A DNA stretch of 44,021 bases from Allopseudospirillum japonicum (GTDB lineage Bacteria > Pseudomonadota > Gammaproteobacteria > Pseudomonadales > Halomonadaceae). Below the pieces are notes generated by a model, which worked only from the letters and a program-made list of their open reading frames with translations, did not search any database and was not told the origin of the DNA. This document shows positions 20,827 to 31,333 of the stretch, piece after piece. The translations under genes and the position numbers were made by a program. The DNA lies in the NCBI RefSeq assembly GCF_900108915.1, contig NZ_FNYH01000016.1, positions 1 through 44,021 of the forward strand. Reading direction: 5' to 3'. Each line of letters begins with the position of its first letter. Position 1 is the first letter of the stretch.

Positions 20827-21138
20827 ATGCAAGACCAAAAAATTCGTATCCGGCTAAAAGCGTTCGATCACCGTTTGATCGACCAGTCTACGCAAGAGAT
20901 CGTAGATACTGCCAAGCGTACAGGTGCTCAGGTTCGTGGACCTATCCCCCTGCCAACGCGTAAAGAGCGTTTTACCGTGCTGATCTCTCCGCACGTAAAC
21001 AAAGACGCTCGTGATCAGTATGAGTTGCGTACTCATAAGCGTGTACTGGATATCGTTGAGCCAACAGAAAAAACAGTTGATGCTCTAATGAAGTTAGAGT
21101 TAGCAGCTGGCGTTGATGTACAGATCAGTCTGAGCTAA
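20827..21138 (+). CDS. rpsJ: 30S ribosomal protein S10 (NusE)
   Basis: S10 is a 30S head protein and, as NusE, binds NusB and NusG in antitermination and transcription-translation coupling. The start is the ATG at 20827, after TTGGAG, giving [16 protein letters not shown] and 103 residues, the family standard. A longer in-frame reading would begin inside the promoter. The conserved loop [14 protein letters not shown] (~38-51) is present. First gene of the S10 block, followed by an unusually long structured spacer. Confidence 0.97.
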   Translation: MQDQKIRIRLKAFDHRLIDQSTQEIVDTAKRTGAQVRGPIPLPTRKERFTVLISPHVNKDARDQYELRTHKRVLDIVEPTEKTVDALMKLELAAGVDVQISLS

Positions 21139-21153
21139 GATAGACCTTCTGTA

Positions 21154-21240
21154 CCTCTCAAGAGGCACGCGTCGCGAGACGCCACACAATTGAATAGTGG
21201 AATGTTCTGGAAAGAACAGCCATAGCGGGTGATAGCCCCG
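21154..21240 (+). promoter_or_regulatory. Multi-hairpin spacer between rpsJ and rplC
   Basis: Four small hairpins are visible in the 125-base spacer: CCTCT-CA-AGAGG (21154-21165, loop too small unless the stem opens), GCGTC-GCGA-GACGC with a GNRA tetraloop (21169-21182), TGTTCT-GGAA-AGAACA (21203-21218), and CGGG/CCCG (21226-21240). No T-run follows. It may be a ribosomal-protein binding site for control of rplC and later genes; this is an inference. Confidence 0.5.
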
Positions 21241-21263
21241 TACACTGAATTAGGAGACACAAG

Positions 21264-21905
21264 ATGGCATTAGGTTTGGTCGGTAAAAAGTGCGGCATGA
21301 CCCGTATCTTTACCGAAGAAGGTGCTTCTATCCCTGTGACTGTAATTGAAGTTGACCCTAACCGAGTCACTCAATTGCGTAGCCTAGAGCAAGATGGTTA
21401 TGCAGCTGTACAGATCACCACGGGCGCCCGTAAAGCCAAGCATCTGACTAAGGCTGAAGCTGGTCATTTTGCTAAAGCAAATGTTGCCGCCGGTCGTGGT
21501 CTATGGGAGTTCCGCCTCACTGAAGGTGATGAAACCCCAGAAGTTGGCAATGAGCTAACAGTATCCCTCTTTGAAGCTGGTCAGAAAGTTGATGTGACTG
21601 GCACCTCTAAGGGTAAAGGCTTCCAAGGTGCAATTAAACGTTGGAATTTCCGTACCCAAGACATGACTCACGGTAACTCTCTGTCCCACCGTGCCCCAGG
21701 TTCTATTGGTCAAAACCAAACCCCAGGCCGCGTATTCAAGGGCAAGAAAATGGCTGGTCACATGGGCGCTGAGCGCGTCACTGTACAGTCTCTCGAAGTA
21801 GTGCGCGTAGATACCGAGCGTAACTTATTGCTGGTTAAGGGTGCAGTGCCTGGCGCAACAGGTGGTGATGTCATCGTACGTCCTGCCGTCAAGGCTCGCA
21901 GCTAA
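21264..21905 (+). CDS. rplC: 50S ribosomal protein L3
   Basis: L3 starts 50S assembly and sends a loop towards the peptidyl-transferase centre. The 213-residue product begins [16 protein letters not shown] and contains the extension with the conserved methylation-target region [18 protein letters not shown] (~151-168). The ATG follows TAGGAG. The sequence fits the family throughout. Confidence 0.97.
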   Translation: MALGLVGKKCGMTRIFTEEGASIPVTVIEVDPNRVTQLRSLEQDGYAAVQITTGARKAKHLTKAEAGHFAKANVAAGRGLWEFRLTEGDETPEVGNELTVSLFEAGQKVDVTGTSKGKGFQGAIKRWNFRTQDMTHGNSLSHRAPGSIGQNQTPGRVFKGKKMAGHMGAERVTVQSLEVVRVDTERNLLLVKGAVPGATGGDVIVRPAVKARS

Positions 21906-21919
21906 GGGGATAGAGGATT

Positions 21920-22525
21920 ATGAATCTGAATCTTGCCGGAGCTGAAGGTGCGGTAGAAGTTTCTGACGTGACCTTTGGTAAAGAATTTAACGAATCCTTG
22001 GTGCATCAGGTTGTTGTTGCTTATATGGCAGCTGGTCGCCAAGGGACTCGTGCACAGAAAACACGTTCAGAAGTAAGCGGTGGTGGCAAAAAGCCTTGGC
22101 GTCAAAAAGGCACAGGCCGCGCGCGTGCAGGTACCATTCGTTCGCCAATCTGGCGCAGTGGTGGTGTGACCTTCGCAGCTAAGCCACAAAACTTTGCTCA
22201 GAAAGTGAACAAAAAAATGTACCGTGCAGCAATGCGCAGCATTCTTTCTGAGTTAGTGCGCCAAGACCGTTTATTAGCGGTAGAAGGTTTTACTGTAGAA
22301 GCGCCCAAAACAAAACTTCTGGTTAACAAGCTCAACGAATTGCAGTTGAACAAGGTTTTGATCGTGACAGAAAGTCTTGATGCAAACCTGTATTTGGCCG
22401 CACGCAACCTTCCACATGTGGACGTTGTTGATGCCAATGCTATCGATCCTGTGAGCCTCATTGGATTCGAGAAAGTGCTGGTCACTGTTCCTGCATTGCG
22501 CCAAATCGAGGAGAAACTGGCATGA
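21920..22525 (+). CDS. rplD: 50S ribosomal protein L4
   Basis: L4 lines the peptide exit tunnel with an extended loop and in enterobacteria regulates the S10 operon. The 201-residue product has the loop segment [15 protein letters not shown] (~64-78) and the Rossmann-like globular domain. The ATG follows GATAGAGG, 14 bp after rplC. Its end overlaps the start of rplW by four bases (ATGA), so the two are translationally coupled. Confidence 0.97.
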   Translation: MNLNLAGAEGAVEVSDVTFGKEFNESLVHQVVVAYMAAGRQGTRAQKTRSEVSGGGKKPWRQKGTGRARAGTIRSPIWRSGGVTFAAKPQNFAQKVNKKMYRAAMRSILSELVRQDRLLAVEGFTVEAPKTKLLVNKLNELQLNKVLIVTESLDANLYLAARNLPHVDVVDANAIDPVSLIGFEKVLVTVPALRQIEEKLA

Positions 22526-22818
22526 ATCAAGAGCGCGTGTTCAAGGTTCTGCTCGGTCCACACCAAACCGAGAAGGCAGCGATCCTAGGTGAAAAATATA
22601 ACCAGATCGCGTTCAAAGTTGCTCAAGATGCCACTAAACCTGAGATTAAGGAAGCAGTTGAGCAGCTTTTAAATGTAAAAGTTGAAGGCGTACGTGTCCT
22701 GAATGTGAAGGGCAAAACCAAGCGCACTATGCGTGGGATTGGTCGCCGTAAGGGCTTTCGCAAAGCATACATTAGCTTAGCGGAAGGTCAGGAAATCGAT
22801 TTCGCTGGCGCTGAATAA
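22522..22818 (+). CDS. rplW: 50S ribosomal protein L23
   Basis: L23 sits at the tunnel exit and is the docking point for trigger factor and SRP. The 98-residue product has the N-terminal [12 protein letters not shown] segment and the basic loop [19 protein letters not shown] (~64-82). Its ATG overlaps the rplD stop. Confidence 0.96.
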   Translation: MNQERVFKVLLGPHQTEKAAILGEKYNQIAFKVAQDATKPEIKEAVEQLLNVKVEGVRVLNVKGKTKRTMRGIGRRKGFRKAYISLAEGQEIDFAGAE

Positions 22819-22835
22819 GGCAAGGGGTGGTAAAA

Positions 22836-23663
22836 ATGGCAGTTGTAAAATGTAAGCCCACGTCAGCCGGTCGTCGCCATCTTGTTAAGGTGGTGAACGC
22901 GGATCTGCACAAAGGTGCCCCCTATGCGCCGCTGCTGGCGAAAAAGAGTAAAAGTGGTGGTCGTAACAACAATGGCCGTATCACTACGCGTCATGTAGGT
23001 GGCGGTCATCGCCAACACTACCGTCTGGTTGACTTCCGTCGCCAGAAAGATGGTGTACCTGCAGTTGTAGAGCGTTTAGAGTATGATCCGAACCGTTCTG
23101 CACATTTGGCACTATTGAAATATGCTGATGGTGAGCGTCGTTACATCATCGCACCTAAAGGTGTTAAAGCAGGTGATTCTATTCAGTCTGGCATTGATGC
23201 GCCTATCAAAGCAGGTAATGCTTTGCCTTTGCGCAACATTCCAGTAGGTTCGACGATTCACTGTATCGAACTTAAGCCTGGTAAGGGTGCGCAGATTGCG
23301 CGTTCTGCAGGCGCGTCTGCACAGCTGGTAGCCCGTGAAGGTGCTTATGCAACCTTGCGTTTACGTTCTGGTGAGATGCGTAAAGTGCTGGTTGAGTGTC
23401 GTGCAACTTTAGGTGAGGTAGGCAATTCAGAACATAGCCTACGTCAACTAGGTAAAGCAGGTGCTAAGCGCTGGCGCGGTGTTCGTCCAACAGTGCGTGG
23501 TGTGGCTATGAACCCAGTGGATCACCCACACGGTGGTGGTGAAGGTCGTACCTCTGGTGGTCGTCATCCTGTGACTCCATGGGGTGTGCCGACTAAAGGC
23601 CACAAAACTCGCAAAAACAAGCGTACTAGCAAGATGATTGTTCGTCGCCGTGCTGCGAAATAA
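22836..23663 (+). CDS. rplB: 50S ribosomal protein L2
   Basis: L2 is required for subunit association and peptidyl-transferase activity. The start is the ATG at 22836, following AAGGGGTGG, giving [15 protein letters not shown] and 275 residues; the in-frame start three codons earlier lacks a suitable ribosome binding site. The conserved C-terminal motif [12 protein letters not shown] contains the functionally important histidine (E. coli His229 equivalent). Confidence 0.97.
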   Translation: MAVVKCKPTSAGRRHLVKVVNADLHKGAPYAPLLAKKSKSGGRNNNGRITTRHVGGGHRQHYRLVDFRRQKDGVPAVVERLEYDPNRSAHLALLKYADGERRYIIAPKGVKAGDSIQSGIDAPIKAGNALPLRNIPVGSTIHCIELKPGKGAQIARSAGASAQLVAREGAYATLRLRSGEMRKVLVECRATLGEVGNSEHSLRQLGKAGAKRWRGVRPTVRGVAMNPVDHPHGGGEGRTSGGRHPVTPWGVPTKGHKTRKNKRTSKMIVRRRAAK

Positions 23664-23684
23664 CTGAATTAAGGGGAAACGGCT

Positions 23685-23960
23685 GTGCCACGTTCACTGA
23701 AGAAAGGTCCTTTTATTGACCTTCATCTTTTGAAGAAGGTCGAGGCTGCGCTGGAAAACAACGACAAAAAACCAATTAAAACTTGGTCGCGTCGTTCCAT
23801 GATCATGCCTGAGATGGTTGGTCTGACCATTGCAGTCCATAACGGACGCCAACATGTACCGGTTTACGTCTCTGAAGAGATGGTAGGCCATAAACTGGGC
23901 GAATTTGCTGCTACTCGTACCTATCGTGGTCACGCGGCAGATAAAAAAGCCAAACGTTAA
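23685..23960 (+). CDS. rpsS: 30S ribosomal protein S19
   Basis: S19 is in the 30S head near the A-site finger and binds with S13. It starts with GTG at 23685 after AAGGGG, yielding the family N-terminus [12 protein letters not shown] and 91 residues. The motif [20 protein letters not shown] is intact. Confidence 0.97.
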   Translation: MPRSLKKGPFIDLHLLKKVEAALENNDKKPIKTWSRRSMIMPEMVGLTIAVHNGRQHVPVYVSEEMVGHKLGEFAATRTYRGHAADKKAKR

Positions 23961-23977
23961 GCCAAGGGGATAGAGAG

Positions 23978-24310
23978 ATGGAAGTAGCCGCTAAACTGCG
24001 TGGTGCCCGTCTGTCCGCTCAGAAGGCGCGTTTGGTCGCTGACCAGGTGCGCGGAATGCCAGTGGCAGAGGCACTTAACCTGCTGACTTTTAGCCCTAAA
24101 AAGGCATCAAAGCTGGTTAAGAAAGTCTTAGAATCTGCGATTGCGAATGCTGAGCATAACGAAGGCGCTGATGTTGACGAACTGCGCGTGTCTACCATCT
24201 TCGTTGACGAAGGTATGACTATGAAGCGTATCAAAGCACGTGCTAAAGGCCGCGCTGATCGCATCTTCAAGCGCACTTGCCACATCACGGTCAAGGTAGC
24301 AGACAGGTAG
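23978..24310 (+). CDS. rplV: 50S ribosomal protein L22
   Basis: L22 contributes the beta-hairpin that, with L4, forms the tunnel constriction. The 110-residue product starts [20 protein letters not shown] after AAGGGGATAGAG. The tunnel hairpin region ([15 protein letters not shown], ~85-99) is the macrolide-relevant loop and looks normal. rpsC follows after 11 bp. Confidence 0.97.
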   Translation: MEVAAKLRGARLSAQKARLVADQVRGMPVAEALNLLTFSPKKASKLVKKVLESAIANAEHNEGADVDELRVSTIFVDEGMTMKRIKARAKGRADRIFKRTCHITVKVADR

Positions 24311-24321
24311 GAGACGACCAG

Positions 24322-25002
24322 ATGGGTCAGAAAGTACATCCGACAGGCATTCGGTTGGGTATCGTCAAAGATCATACCTCCGTCTGGTACGCCGATCGCG
24401 GTGCCTATGCAGACAATTTGTACAACGATCTTCAGGTACGTAAGTTCCTTGAAGAGCGTCTGAAGCAGGCTTCTGTAAGCCGTATTCAGATTGAGCGTCC
24501 TGCTCAAAACGCACGTATTACCATCCACACTGCGCGTCCTGGCATTGTGATTGGTAAGAAAGGCGAAGATGTTGATAAGCTGCGTAAAGATATTTCGCAA
24601 CTGATGGGTGTGCCTGTTCACATCAACATCGAAGAGATTCGCAAGCCTGAATTGGATGCGACTCTGGTTGCACAAAGCGTAGCGAGTCAGTTAGAACGTC
24701 GTGTCATGTTCCGTCGTGCAATGAAGCGTGCGGTACAAAATGCGATTCGTTTAGGTGCCAAAGGCATTAAGATCCAAGTGAGTGGCCGTTTAGGTGGTGC
24801 AGAGATTGCACGTACTGAATGGTATCGCGAAGGTCGTGTGCCTCTACACACTTTACGTGCTGATATCGACTACTCAACTGCCGAAGCCCATACCACCTAT
24901 GGTGTTATCGGTGTGAAGGTATGGATCTTCAAAGGTGAAATTCTGGGCGGACTCGATGAAGTACGCGCTAAACAGAATGCACCTAAGAAAAAAGGCAAAT
25001 AG
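24322..25002 (+). CDS. rpsC: 30S ribosomal protein S3
   Basis: S3 forms part of the mRNA entry channel with helicase function. The start is the ATG at 24322 giving [15 protein letters not shown] and 226 residues; an earlier in-frame ATG lies inside rplV. The KH domain has its GKKG loop in [13 protein letters not shown] (~76-88). The C-terminal S3 domain ends in a lysine-rich tail. Confidence 0.97.
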   Translation: MGQKVHPTGIRLGIVKDHTSVWYADRGAYADNLYNDLQVRKFLEERLKQASVSRIQIERPAQNARITIHTARPGIVIGKKGEDVDKLRKDISQLMGVPVHINIEEIRKPELDATLVAQSVASQLERRVMFRRAMKRAVQNAIRLGAKGIKIQVSGRLGGAEIARTEWYREGRVPLHTLRADIDYSTAEAHTTYGVIGVKVWIFKGEILGGLDEVRAKQNAPKKKGK

Positions 25003-25012
25003 GGGGTAGTCG

Positions 25013-25426
25013 ATGCTTCAGCCTAAGCGTACAAAGTTCCGCAAAATGCAAAAGGGCCGTAACCGCGGTCTAGCACTGCGCGGCAACAAGGTGAGCTTTG
25101 GTGATTTCGGCCTAAAAGCTACAGGCCGTGGTCGTTTGACTGCTCGCCAAATCGAAGCGGCTCGTCGTACCATGACACGCCATATTAAGCGTGGTGGTAA
25201 AATCTGGATCCGTGTGTTCCCGGACAAGCCTGTTTCTGAAAAGCCACTGGAAGTTCGTATGGGTAAGGGTAAAGGTAACGTGGAATACTGGGTTGCCTTG
25301 ATCCAACCAGGTAAAGTCTTGTACGAAGTACAAGGGGTTTCAGAAGAACTCGCGCGCGAAGCCTTTGCATTGGCTGCCGCAAAGCTTCCAGTACCGACAA
25401 CCTTTGTTAAGCGGACGGTAATGTAA
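25013..25426 (+). CDS. rplP: 50S ribosomal protein L16
   Basis: L16 positions the acceptor arm of A-site tRNA and is needed for late 50S assembly. The 137-residue product begins [19 protein letters not shown] after AGGGGG. The hydroxylation-target arginine region [15 protein letters not shown] (~64-78) is present. The stop TAA shares one base with the rpmC ATG. Confidence 0.97.
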   Translation: MLQPKRTKFRKMQKGRNRGLALRGNKVSFGDFGLKATGRGRLTARQIEAARRTMTRHIKRGGKIWIRVFPDKPVSEKPLEVRMGKGKGNVEYWVALIQPGKVLYEVQGVSEELAREAFALAAAKLPVPTTFVKRTVM

Positions 25427-25617
25427 TGAAAGCCCAAGAACTGCGCGACAAGTCTGTCGAAGAGCTCAAGGAACAGCTTCATAGTCTGCTACGTGAGCAA
25501 TTCAACCTGCGGATGCAAAAAGCCACTGCCCAGCTGGGTCAAACTCATCTGCTCAAGCAAGTGCGCCGTGATGTTGCGCGCGTCAAGACTGTGCTGAATG
25601 AGAAGGCAGGTAACTAA
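25426..25617 (+). CDS. rpmC: 50S ribosomal protein L29
   Basis: L29 is a small two-helix protein near the tunnel exit, beside L23. The 63-residue product starts [14 protein letters not shown] and keeps the signature [10 protein letters not shown]. The start overlaps the rplP stop by one base, and rpsQ begins one base after its stop, so three genes are tightly coupled. Confidence 0.96.
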   Translation: MKAQELRDKSVEELKEQLHSLLREQFNLRMQKATAQLGQTHLLKQVRRDVARVKTVLNEKAGN

Positions 25618-25618
25618 A

Positions 25619-25885
25619 ATGGCCGAAACAGAAAAGAAAGCTCGTACACTCACAGGTAAAGTGGTGAGTGACAAGATGGAGAAATCCATCACTGTGCTGA
25701 TTGAGCGGCGTGTACGTCACCCGATCTACGGTAAGTATGTGAAGCGCTCTACTAAGCTGCACGCCCACGACGAAGCAAATAATGCTCGTCAGGGTGATAC
25801 CGTGACCATCCAGGAATGCCGTCCGCTATCAAAGACCAAGTCCTGGACACTGGTCGAAGTCGTTGAACGTGCGCGTGAAGTGTAA
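25619..25885 (+). CDS. rpsQ: 30S ribosomal protein S17
   Basis: S17 binds 16S rRNA early in 30S assembly. The start is the ATG at 25619 giving [19 protein letters not shown] and 88 residues; the in-frame reading seven codons earlier is inside rpmC. The OB-fold motif and [20 protein letters not shown] (~47-66) are typical. Confidence 0.96.
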   Translation: MAETEKKARTLTGKVVSDKMEKSITVLIERRVRHPIYGKYVKRSTKLHAHDEANNARQGDTVTIQECRPLSKTKSWTLVEVVERAREV

Positions 25886-25938
25886 CACTCGACGTTCGTG
25901 GTTAAATTCTGTGCAGAACTTAGGTTTGGAGTGAACCG

Positions 25939-26307
25939 ATGATTCAGGCGCAAACAATGCTAGATGTGGCCGATAACAGCGGCGCGCGTCGAGTCATGTG
26001 TATCAAGGTGTTGGGCGGGTCCCATCGTCGTTATGCACGCATCGGCGACATCATTAAAGTGACTGTGAAGGAAGCGATTCCTCGCGGTAAAGTAAAGAAA
26101 GGTCAGGTACTAAAGGCTGTTGTGGTGCGCACCCGTAGTGGTGTACGTCGTCAGGATGGCTCTTTGATCCGCTTCGATGGAAATGCAGCAGTATTGCTGA
26201 ATAACAACGATGCGCCGATCGGAACCCGTATCTTTGGCCCAGTGACACGCGAACTGCGTGGCGACAAGTTCATGAAGATCATTTCCTTGGCGCCCGAAGT
26301 GCTGTAA
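25939..26307 (+). CDS. rplN: 50S ribosomal protein L14
   Basis: L14 lies at the subunit interface and contacts 16S rRNA helix 14. The 122-residue product starts [19 protein letters not shown] after TTTGGAG. The 53-bp gap from rpsQ is where E. coli has the spc promoter; no convincing promoter is seen here, though TTCTG/CAGAA forms a short palindrome near 25906-25917. Confidence 0.97.
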   Translation: MIQAQTMLDVADNSGARRVMCIKVLGGSHRRYARIGDIIKVTVKEAIPRGKVKKGQVLKAVVVRTRSGVRRQDGSLIRFDGNAAVLLNNNDAPIGTRIFGPVTRELRGDKFMKIISLAPEVL

Positions 26308-26325
26308 GGAGCGAGAGGTCGGTTT

Positions 26326-26643
26326 ATGCGCAAGATTAAACGTGACGATGATGTGGTCGTCATTGCGGGTAAAGATAAAGGCAAGCGTGGGACCGTCAAG
26401 CGCGTGCTGAGTGATGGCCGACTGATCGTGTCCGGTATGAACATGATCAAACGCCATACAAAACCCAATCCCTATGCAGGGGTACAAGGTGGAATTACTG
26501 AGCGTGAAGCACCTATTCACGCCTCCAACGTTGCCATCTACAACAAAGACACCGGGAAGGCGGACCGGGTCGGCTTTAAGATCCTGGAAGACGGTTCCAA
26601 GGTACGGATTTACAAGTCGAATCAGAAAGAGATCGACGCCTAA
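26326..26643 (+). CDS. rplX: 50S ribosomal protein L24
   Basis: L24 initiates 50S assembly and lies near the tunnel exit. The 105-residue product begins [20 protein letters not shown], with the KOW motif in the first 35 residues, and includes the conserved [18 protein letters not shown] (~55-72). Spacing to rplN is 18 bp. Confidence 0.97.
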   Translation: MRKIKRDDDVVVIAGKDKGKRGTVKRVLSDGRLIVSGMNMIKRHTKPNPYAGVQGGITEREAPIHASNVAIYNKDTGKADRVGFKILEDGSKVRIYKSNQKEIDA

Positions 26644-26661
26644 CGCGAGGCAGGTACCAGC

Positions 26662-27201
26662 ATGTCTAGATTGAAAGAGCTATACCAGAACGAAGTTGTG
26701 ACCAAGCTACAAGATGAGTTTGGTTACAAGAATGTGATGGAAGTGCCTCGGATTACGAAAGTGACTCTAAACATGGGGATCGGCGAAGCAACCAGTGATA
26801 AAAAACTGATTGAAAATGCGTTAGCTGATCTCGAAAAGCTGAGCGGCCAAAAGCCCATCGTGACCAAGGCTCGTAAGTCCATTGCCGGTTTCAAGGTTCG
26901 CCAAGGTTGGCCCATTGGTTGTAAGGTAACCCTACGCCGTGAGCGTATGTGGGAATTCCTTGACCGTTTGGTTGATATTGCGATTCCACGTGTTCGTGAC
27001 TTCCGTGGTCTGAATCCCAAGTCTTTTGACGGTCGCGGCAACTATAGCATGGGTGTTCGTGAACAGATCATTTTCCCCGAGATCGATTATGATAAAATCG
27101 ATCGCGTGCGTGGTCTGGATATCACTGTAACTACCACTGCCAAGACCAACGAAGAGGGACGTGCGCTTTTAAGTGCATTGGACTTCCCATTCAAGAAATA
27201 A
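26662..27201 (+). CDS. rplE: 50S ribosomal protein L5
   Basis: L5 binds 5S rRNA and forms the bridge to S13 in the 30S head. The 179-residue product has the conserved TLNMGIGEA (~35-43), [17 protein letters not shown] (~62-78) and [18 protein letters not shown] (~124-141). In E. coli S8 represses translation at the rplE start; no clear S8 target could be picked out by eye here. Confidence 0.97.
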   Translation: MSRLKELYQNEVVTKLQDEFGYKNVMEVPRITKVTLNMGIGEATSDKKLIENALADLEKLSGQKPIVTKARKSIAGFKVRQGWPIGCKVTLRRERMWEFLDRLVDIAIPRVRDFRGLNPKSFDGRGNYSMGVREQIIFPEIDYDKIDRVRGLDITVTTTAKTNEEGRALLSALDFPFKK

Positions 27202-27216
27202 GGCAGGTTTCAGAAC

Positions 27217-27522
27217 ATGGCAAAAGTGAGCATGGTTGAGCGCGAAACCAAACGCGCAAATCTCGTGAAAAAGTACGCTGCAAAGCGTGCCGAACTGAAA
27301 GCGATTATTAATAATCCAAGCACCTCTGAAGAGGCGCGTTGGGACGCTCAGCAGCAGCTGCAGAAGTTGCCGCGTGATGCAAGTCCTGTTCGTCAGCACA
27401 ACCGCTGCCGTCAAACAGGTCGTCCGCATGGCTTCTTCAACAAGTTCGGTCTGTGCCGTAATAAGCTGCGTGAAGCTGCTATGCGCGGTGATGTGCCTGG
27501 TCTGCGCAAGGCCAGCTGGTAA
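27217..27522 (+). CDS. rpsN: 30S ribosomal protein S14, zinc-independent form
   Basis: S14 is a late-binding 30S head protein. The 101-residue length and the absence of the CxxC zinc motif show the long, zinc-independent form. The C-terminal signature [20 protein letters not shown] (63-82) is intact. It lies between rplE and rpsH, as in the standard spc order. Confidence 0.96.
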   Translation: MAKVSMVERETKRANLVKKYAAKRAELKAIINNPSTSEEARWDAQQQLQKLPRDASPVRQHNRCRQTGRPHGFFNKFGLCRNKLREAAMRGDVPGLRKASW

Positions 27523-27551
27523 CCGCGTCGGAATCTAGGAGCGCAAATCGA

Positions 27552-27944
27552 ATGAGCATGCAAGACACATTAGCGGATATGTTCACTCGTATCCGTAATG
27601 CACAAATGGCAACTAAAGAAGAAGTCGTCATGCCTTCTTCCACTTTGAAAGTGAATGTTGCCCGTGTATTGAAAGAAGAAGGTTATATCAGTGACTACTC
27701 AGTAAATGAAGGTGCTAAACCTGAATTGACTGTTGTTCTGAAATACTTCGAAGGTAAACCGGTCATCGAAAAGATCGAGCGTGTAAGCAAGCCTAGTCTA
27801 CGTATCTACAAAGGCAAAGATGCATTGCCTAAAGTAGCCGATGGCTTAGGTGTAGCGATCGTAACTACCTCTAAAGGTGTGATGACAGATCGTGCAGCTC
27901 GTCAGGCCGGTATCGGTGGCGAAGTTATCTGCACCGTATTCTAG
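27552..27944 (+). CDS. rpsH: 30S ribosomal protein S8
   Basis: S8 is a primary 16S rRNA binder in the platform and the translational repressor of spc genes in E. coli. The 130-residue product starts [16 protein letters not shown] after TAGGAG and ends with the conserved [17 protein letters not shown]. rplF follows after 9 bp. Confidence 0.97.
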   Translation: MSMQDTLADMFTRIRNAQMATKEEVVMPSSTLKVNVARVLKEEGYISDYSVNEGAKPELTVVLKYFEGKPVIEKIERVSKPSLRIYKGKDALPKVADGLGVAIVTTSKGVMTDRAARQAGIGGEVICTVF

Positions 27945-27953
27945 GAGATAGCA

Positions 27954-28487
27954 ATGTCTAGGGTAGCTAAAAGTCCTATTGAATTGCCTGGCGGTGTTGA
28001 GCTGAAGCTAGATGGTCAGCAATTGACAGTGAAAGGCAGCAATGGCCAGCTCAATCTCAATGTTCACCCAAGCGTTGCTGTCAGCCAAGATGCTAATGTC
28101 TTGACCTTTGCACCGCGAACAAAAGATGCCAATGCTTGGGCGCAAGCGGGAACGACTCGCGCTTTAGTTAACAACATGATCACTGGCGTTTCCCAAGGGT
28201 TTTCTCGTACCTTGGAAATCAATGGTGTCGGTTATCGTGCACAAGCTAAAGGCAAAGTAATCAACCTGACCCTTGGCTTCTCTCATCCGGTAGACTATGA
28301 GCTGCCAGAAGGTGTGACTGCTGAAACGCCTAATAATACGACCATCGTATTAAAAGGCGCTGATAAGCAGTTAGTAGGCCAGGTGGCAGCTGAAATCCGC
28401 AACTATCGTCGTCCGGAGCCTTACAAAGGTAAGGGTATCCGTTACAGCGATGAGCAGGTTCGCCGGAAAGAAGCTAAGAAGAAATAA
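27954..28487 (+). CDS. rplF: 50S ribosomal protein L6
   Basis: L6 lies near the sarcin-ricin loop and stalk base. The 177-residue product begins [17 protein letters not shown] and ends with the signature [20 protein letters not shown]. Two tandem L6 folds span ~10-80 and ~90-165. The ATG follows TAGGAG. Confidence 0.97.
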   Translation: MSRVAKSPIELPGGVELKLDGQQLTVKGSNGQLNLNVHPSVAVSQDANVLTFAPRTKDANAWAQAGTTRALVNNMITGVSQGFSRTLEINGVGYRAQAKGKVINLTLGFSHPVDYELPEGVTAETPNNTTIVLKGADKQLVGQVAAEIRNYRRPEPYKGKGIRYSDEQVRRKEAKKK

Positions 28488-28496
28488 GGCAGGGTT

Positions 28497-28847
28497 ATGA
28501 ACGCTAAGAAAGAAGCTCGTTTACGTCGTGCCCGCCGTGCTCGTGCCAAAATCCGTGAGCTTGGCATCCATCGCCTTTGCGTAAACCGTACGCCACGGCA
28601 TATTTACGCCCAGATCATCTCACCGGATGGTAGCCAAGTACTGGCTAGCGCGTCTACTCTGGATAACGCCCTACGTGAAGGTGCAACAGGTAATGTGGAT
28701 GCCGCAACCAAAGTAGGTCGCTTGATCGCTGAGCGTGCACAAGCAGCAGGCATTACTAAAGTGGCGTTTGACCGTTCTGGTTTCAAATATCATGGTCGTG
28801 TGAAAGCCTTAGCTGACGCGGCACGTGAGGGCGGTCTGGAATTCTAA
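28497..28847 (+). CDS. rplR: 50S ribosomal protein L18
   Basis: L18 binds 5S rRNA together with L5. The 116-residue product has a basic N-terminal tail ([19 protein letters not shown]), the [15 protein letters not shown] strand and the C-terminal [20 protein letters not shown]. It starts 9 bp after rplF and ends 11 bp before rpsE. Confidence 0.97.
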   Translation: MNAKKEARLRRARRARAKIRELGIHRLCVNRTPRHIYAQIISPDGSQVLASASTLDNALREGATGNVDAATKVGRLIAERAQAAGITKVAFDRSGFKYHGRVKALADAAREGGLEF

Positions 28848-28858
28848 AGGGTTTGACG

Positions 28859-29359
28859 ATGGCGAACAGTGAACAAAAAGGCGGCGATCTGCAAGAAAAG
28901 TTAGTGCAGGTCAACCGCGTCGCCAAGGTAGTTAAAGGTGGCCGTATCTTCGGTTTTACAGCTTTGACTGTCGTGGGTGACGGAAAAGGTCGTGTTGGCT
29001 TCGGTCGTGGTAAAGCGCGTGAAGTGCCAGTAGCAATTCAAAAAGCTATGGAACAAGCACGCCGTAACATGATTGATGTACAGCTTGACGGTACAACACT
29101 GCAATACCCAGTGAAAGCGCGTCATGGTGCCTCCAAGGTATATATGCAGCCCGCTTCTGAAGGTACAGGGATTATCGCCGGTGGCGCGATGCGTGCTGTG
29201 CTTGAGTTAGCTGGTGTACATAACGTACTGGCTAAGTGCTATGGCTCTACTAATCCCGTTAACGTTGTTCGTGCAACCATCAATGGTTTAACGAGTATGC
29301 GTTCACCGGAAGACATTGCTGCAAAACGCGGCAAGAGTGTAGAAGAGATCCGGGGTTAA
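28859..29359 (+). CDS. rpsE: 30S ribosomal protein S5
   Basis: S5 takes part in mRNA entry and translational accuracy; changes in its N-terminal loop give spectinomycin resistance. The ATG at 28859 follows AAAGGG and gives 166 residues starting [14 protein letters not shown]; a TTG two codons earlier is less likely. The dsRNA-binding N-terminal domain with [19 protein letters not shown] (~19-37) is wild-type in appearance. rpmD follows after 4 bp. Confidence 0.96.
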   Translation: MANSEQKGGDLQEKLVQVNRVAKVVKGGRIFGFTALTVVGDGKGRVGFGRGKAREVPVAIQKAMEQARRNMIDVQLDGTTLQYPVKARHGASKVYMQPASEGTGIIAGGAMRAVLELAGVHNVLAKCYGSTNPVNVVRATINGLTSMRSPEDIAAKRGKSVEEIRG

Positions 29360-29363
29360 GCTA

Positions 29364-29543
29364 ATGGCTAAGATTAAAGTGACTCTTGTTCGTAGCCCCA
29401 TAGCTACACAACCTAAGCACAAGTTGTGTGTAAAAGGTCTGGGTCTACGTCGCATTGGTCATACTGTTGAGCTGGAAGATACACCTTCTGTGCGCGGTAT
29501 GATCAATAAAGTAAACTACTTGGTGCGCGTTGAGGGAGAGTAA
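29364..29543 (+). CDS. rpmD: 50S ribosomal protein L30
   Basis: L30 is a small 50S protein. The 59-residue reading frame starts [18 protein letters not shown], includes [20 protein letters not shown] (~25-44) and ends in VRVEGE. It sits 4 bp after rpsE and 3 bp before rplO, the fixed position for this gene in the spc block. The Shine-Dalgarno is GGGGTTAAGCTA within the end of rpsE. Confidence 0.96.
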   Translation: MAKIKVTLVRSPIATQPKHKLCVKGLGLRRIGHTVELEDTPSVRGMINKVNYLVRVEGE

Positions 29544-29546
29544 TCT

Positions 29547-29981
29547 ATGCAATTGAATACTCTAAGCCCAGCTCCAGGCTCTAAACATGCACCTAAGCGT
29601 GTAGGCCGTGGTATTGGTAGCGGTTTAGGCAAGACAGGTGGCCGTGGTCACAAAGGTCTAAAGTCGCGTTCTGGTGGTAGTGTTAAGCCAGGATTTGAAG
29701 GCGGTCAAATGCCTTTGCAGCGTCGTCTACCTAAGTTCGGTTTTACTTCGCGCAAGGCAGCAGTGACTGCAGAAATTCGCTTAGGTGAAATCGCTAAAGT
29801 AGAAGCTGAAGTCGTTGATTTAGCGGCTCTGAAAGCTGCAGATATCATCAAAGAATCTATCCAATACGGTAAAGTGATTCTCTCTGGTGAAATCAATAAG
29901 CCAGTGACAGTACGCGGTCTGAAAGTGACTAAAGGTGCACGTGCAGCGATTGAAGCTGCAGGCGGAAAAGTCGAGGACTAA
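29547..29981 (+). CDS. rplO: 50S ribosomal protein L15
   Basis: L15 is a late-assembling 50S protein with a long glycine-rich N-terminal extension. The 144-residue product starts [20 protein letters not shown] and has [18 protein letters not shown] (~20-37). Its stop is directly adjacent to the secY ATG, so the two are probably translationally coupled. Confidence 0.97.
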   Translation: MQLNTLSPAPGSKHAPKRVGRGIGSGLGKTGGRGHKGLKSRSGGSVKPGFEGGQMPLQRRLPKFGFTSRKAAVTAEIRLGEIAKVEAEVVDLAALKAADIIKESIQYGKVILSGEINKPVTVRGLKVTKGARAAIEAAGGKVED

Positions 29982-31310
29982 ATGGCTAAATCAGGAGCAT
30001 TACCGGTAGGGGCGCAAAGTGGTACACAAGAGCTCTGGGCTCGACTGCGCTTTGTGTTCCTTGCAATTTTAGTGTATCGAATCGGTGCACATGTACCCGT
30101 TCCCGGTATCAATCCTGGTCAGCTCGCTGCCTTATTTGAGCAGAATCAAGGCACCATCTTGGATATGTTTAACATGTTCTCAGGTGGTGCTTTGGAAAAC
30201 ATGAGTATCCTTGCACTAGGGATCATGCCTTACATCTCAGCATCGATTATCATGCAGCTGCTCACGGTTGTTTCACCCCAGCTCGAACAGCTGAAAAAAG
30301 AAGGTGAAGCAGGCCGTCGCAAAATCAACCAGTATACGCGCTATGGCACAGTCGCTCTGGCTTTAGTGCAAGCAATTGGTATGGCAGTCGGTCTGGCAGG
30401 ACAAGGGGGTGTCGTCTATCACGCCGACATCATGTTCTACTTTGTGGCTGTTACCACTCTGGTTGCAGGTGCAGTTTTCTTGATGTGGTTAGGTGAACAG
30501 ATCACCGAGCGTGGAATTGGCAATGGAATCTCCTTGCTAATTTTTGCAGGTATAGTGGCTGGTCTACCTGGTGCGATTGGGCGTTCTTTAGAAGTCGCCC
30601 GCAATGAAGGCAGTTGGAATATCTTACCTCTATTGGCGCTTGCCATCTTGGGTGTGGTAACTGTTGCTTTTGTTGTCTTTATCGAACGTGGGCAAAGACG
30701 TATTACGGTGAACTATGCTAAGCGTCAAGTAGGTAACCGAGTTTATGCCGCACAATCCAACCACCTTCCTTTAAAAGTGAATATGGCAGGGGTGATTCCA
30801 CCTATCTTTGCCTCTAGCTTGTTGCTCTTCCCAGCATCTATTGGTCAGTGGTTTGGAAAAGCTGAAGGTATGGAGTGGCTGCAAGATATTTCTCAATTGC
30901 TTGGCCCAGGTCAGCCTTTATATATCTTGCTTTTTGCGCTCAGCGTTGTATTCTTCTGCTACTTTTATACGGCCCTCGTATTTAACCCTAGGGATATCGC
31001 GGACAATCTGAAAAAATCTGGTGCCTTTGTACCAGGGATACGTCCAGGTGAGCAGACTGCGCGCTATATCGATGGGGTGGTAGCTCGCCTCACACTATTT
31101 GGGGCACTTTACATTACAGCAGTCTCTCTGATGCCTCAGTTCTTGCAAGTTGCGTGGAATGTTCCTTTCTACGTAGGAGGAACCTCCTTGTTGATCGTTG
31201 TTGTGGTCATCATGGACTTTATGGCGCAAGTGCAGGCACATCTGATGTCCAATCAGTATCAGTACGAGTCTTTGCTGAAAAAGTCTAACCTGAAGGGTTA
31301 TGGTAAGTAG
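29982..31310 (+). CDS. secY: Preprotein translocase subunit SecY
   Basis: SecY is the channel subunit of the SecYEG translocon in the inner membrane. The 442-residue product shows ten hydrophobic segments; recognisable parts are the N-terminal [22 protein letters not shown], the plug region around residues 60-75, and the cytoplasmic loop [26 protein letters not shown] that contacts ribosome and SecA. Its partner SecE is encoded at 4038-4406. It uses the ribosome binding site inside the end of rplO. Confidence 0.97.
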   Translation: MAKSGALPVGAQSGTQELWARLRFVFLAILVYRIGAHVPVPGINPGQLAALFEQNQGTILDMFNMFSGGALENMSILALGIMPYISASIIMQLLTVVSPQLEQLKKEGEAGRRKINQYTRYGTVALALVQAIGMAVGLAGQGGVVYHADIMFYFVAVTTLVAGAVFLMWLGEQITERGIGNGISLLIFAGIVAGLPGAIGRSLEVARNEGSWNILPLLALAILGVVTVAFVVFIERGQRRITVNYAKRQVGNRVYAAQSNHLPLKVNMAGVIPPIFASSLLLFPASIGQWFGKAEGMEWLQDISQLLGPGQPLYILLFALSVVFFCYFYTALVFNPRDIADNLKKSGAFVPGIRPGEQTARYIDGVVARLTLFGALYITAVSLMPQFLQVAWNVPFYVGGTSLLIVVVVIMDFMAQVQAHLMSNQYQYESLLKKSNLKGYGK

Positions 31311-31333
31311 CCCTGCACTATCTGGAGTGGATG

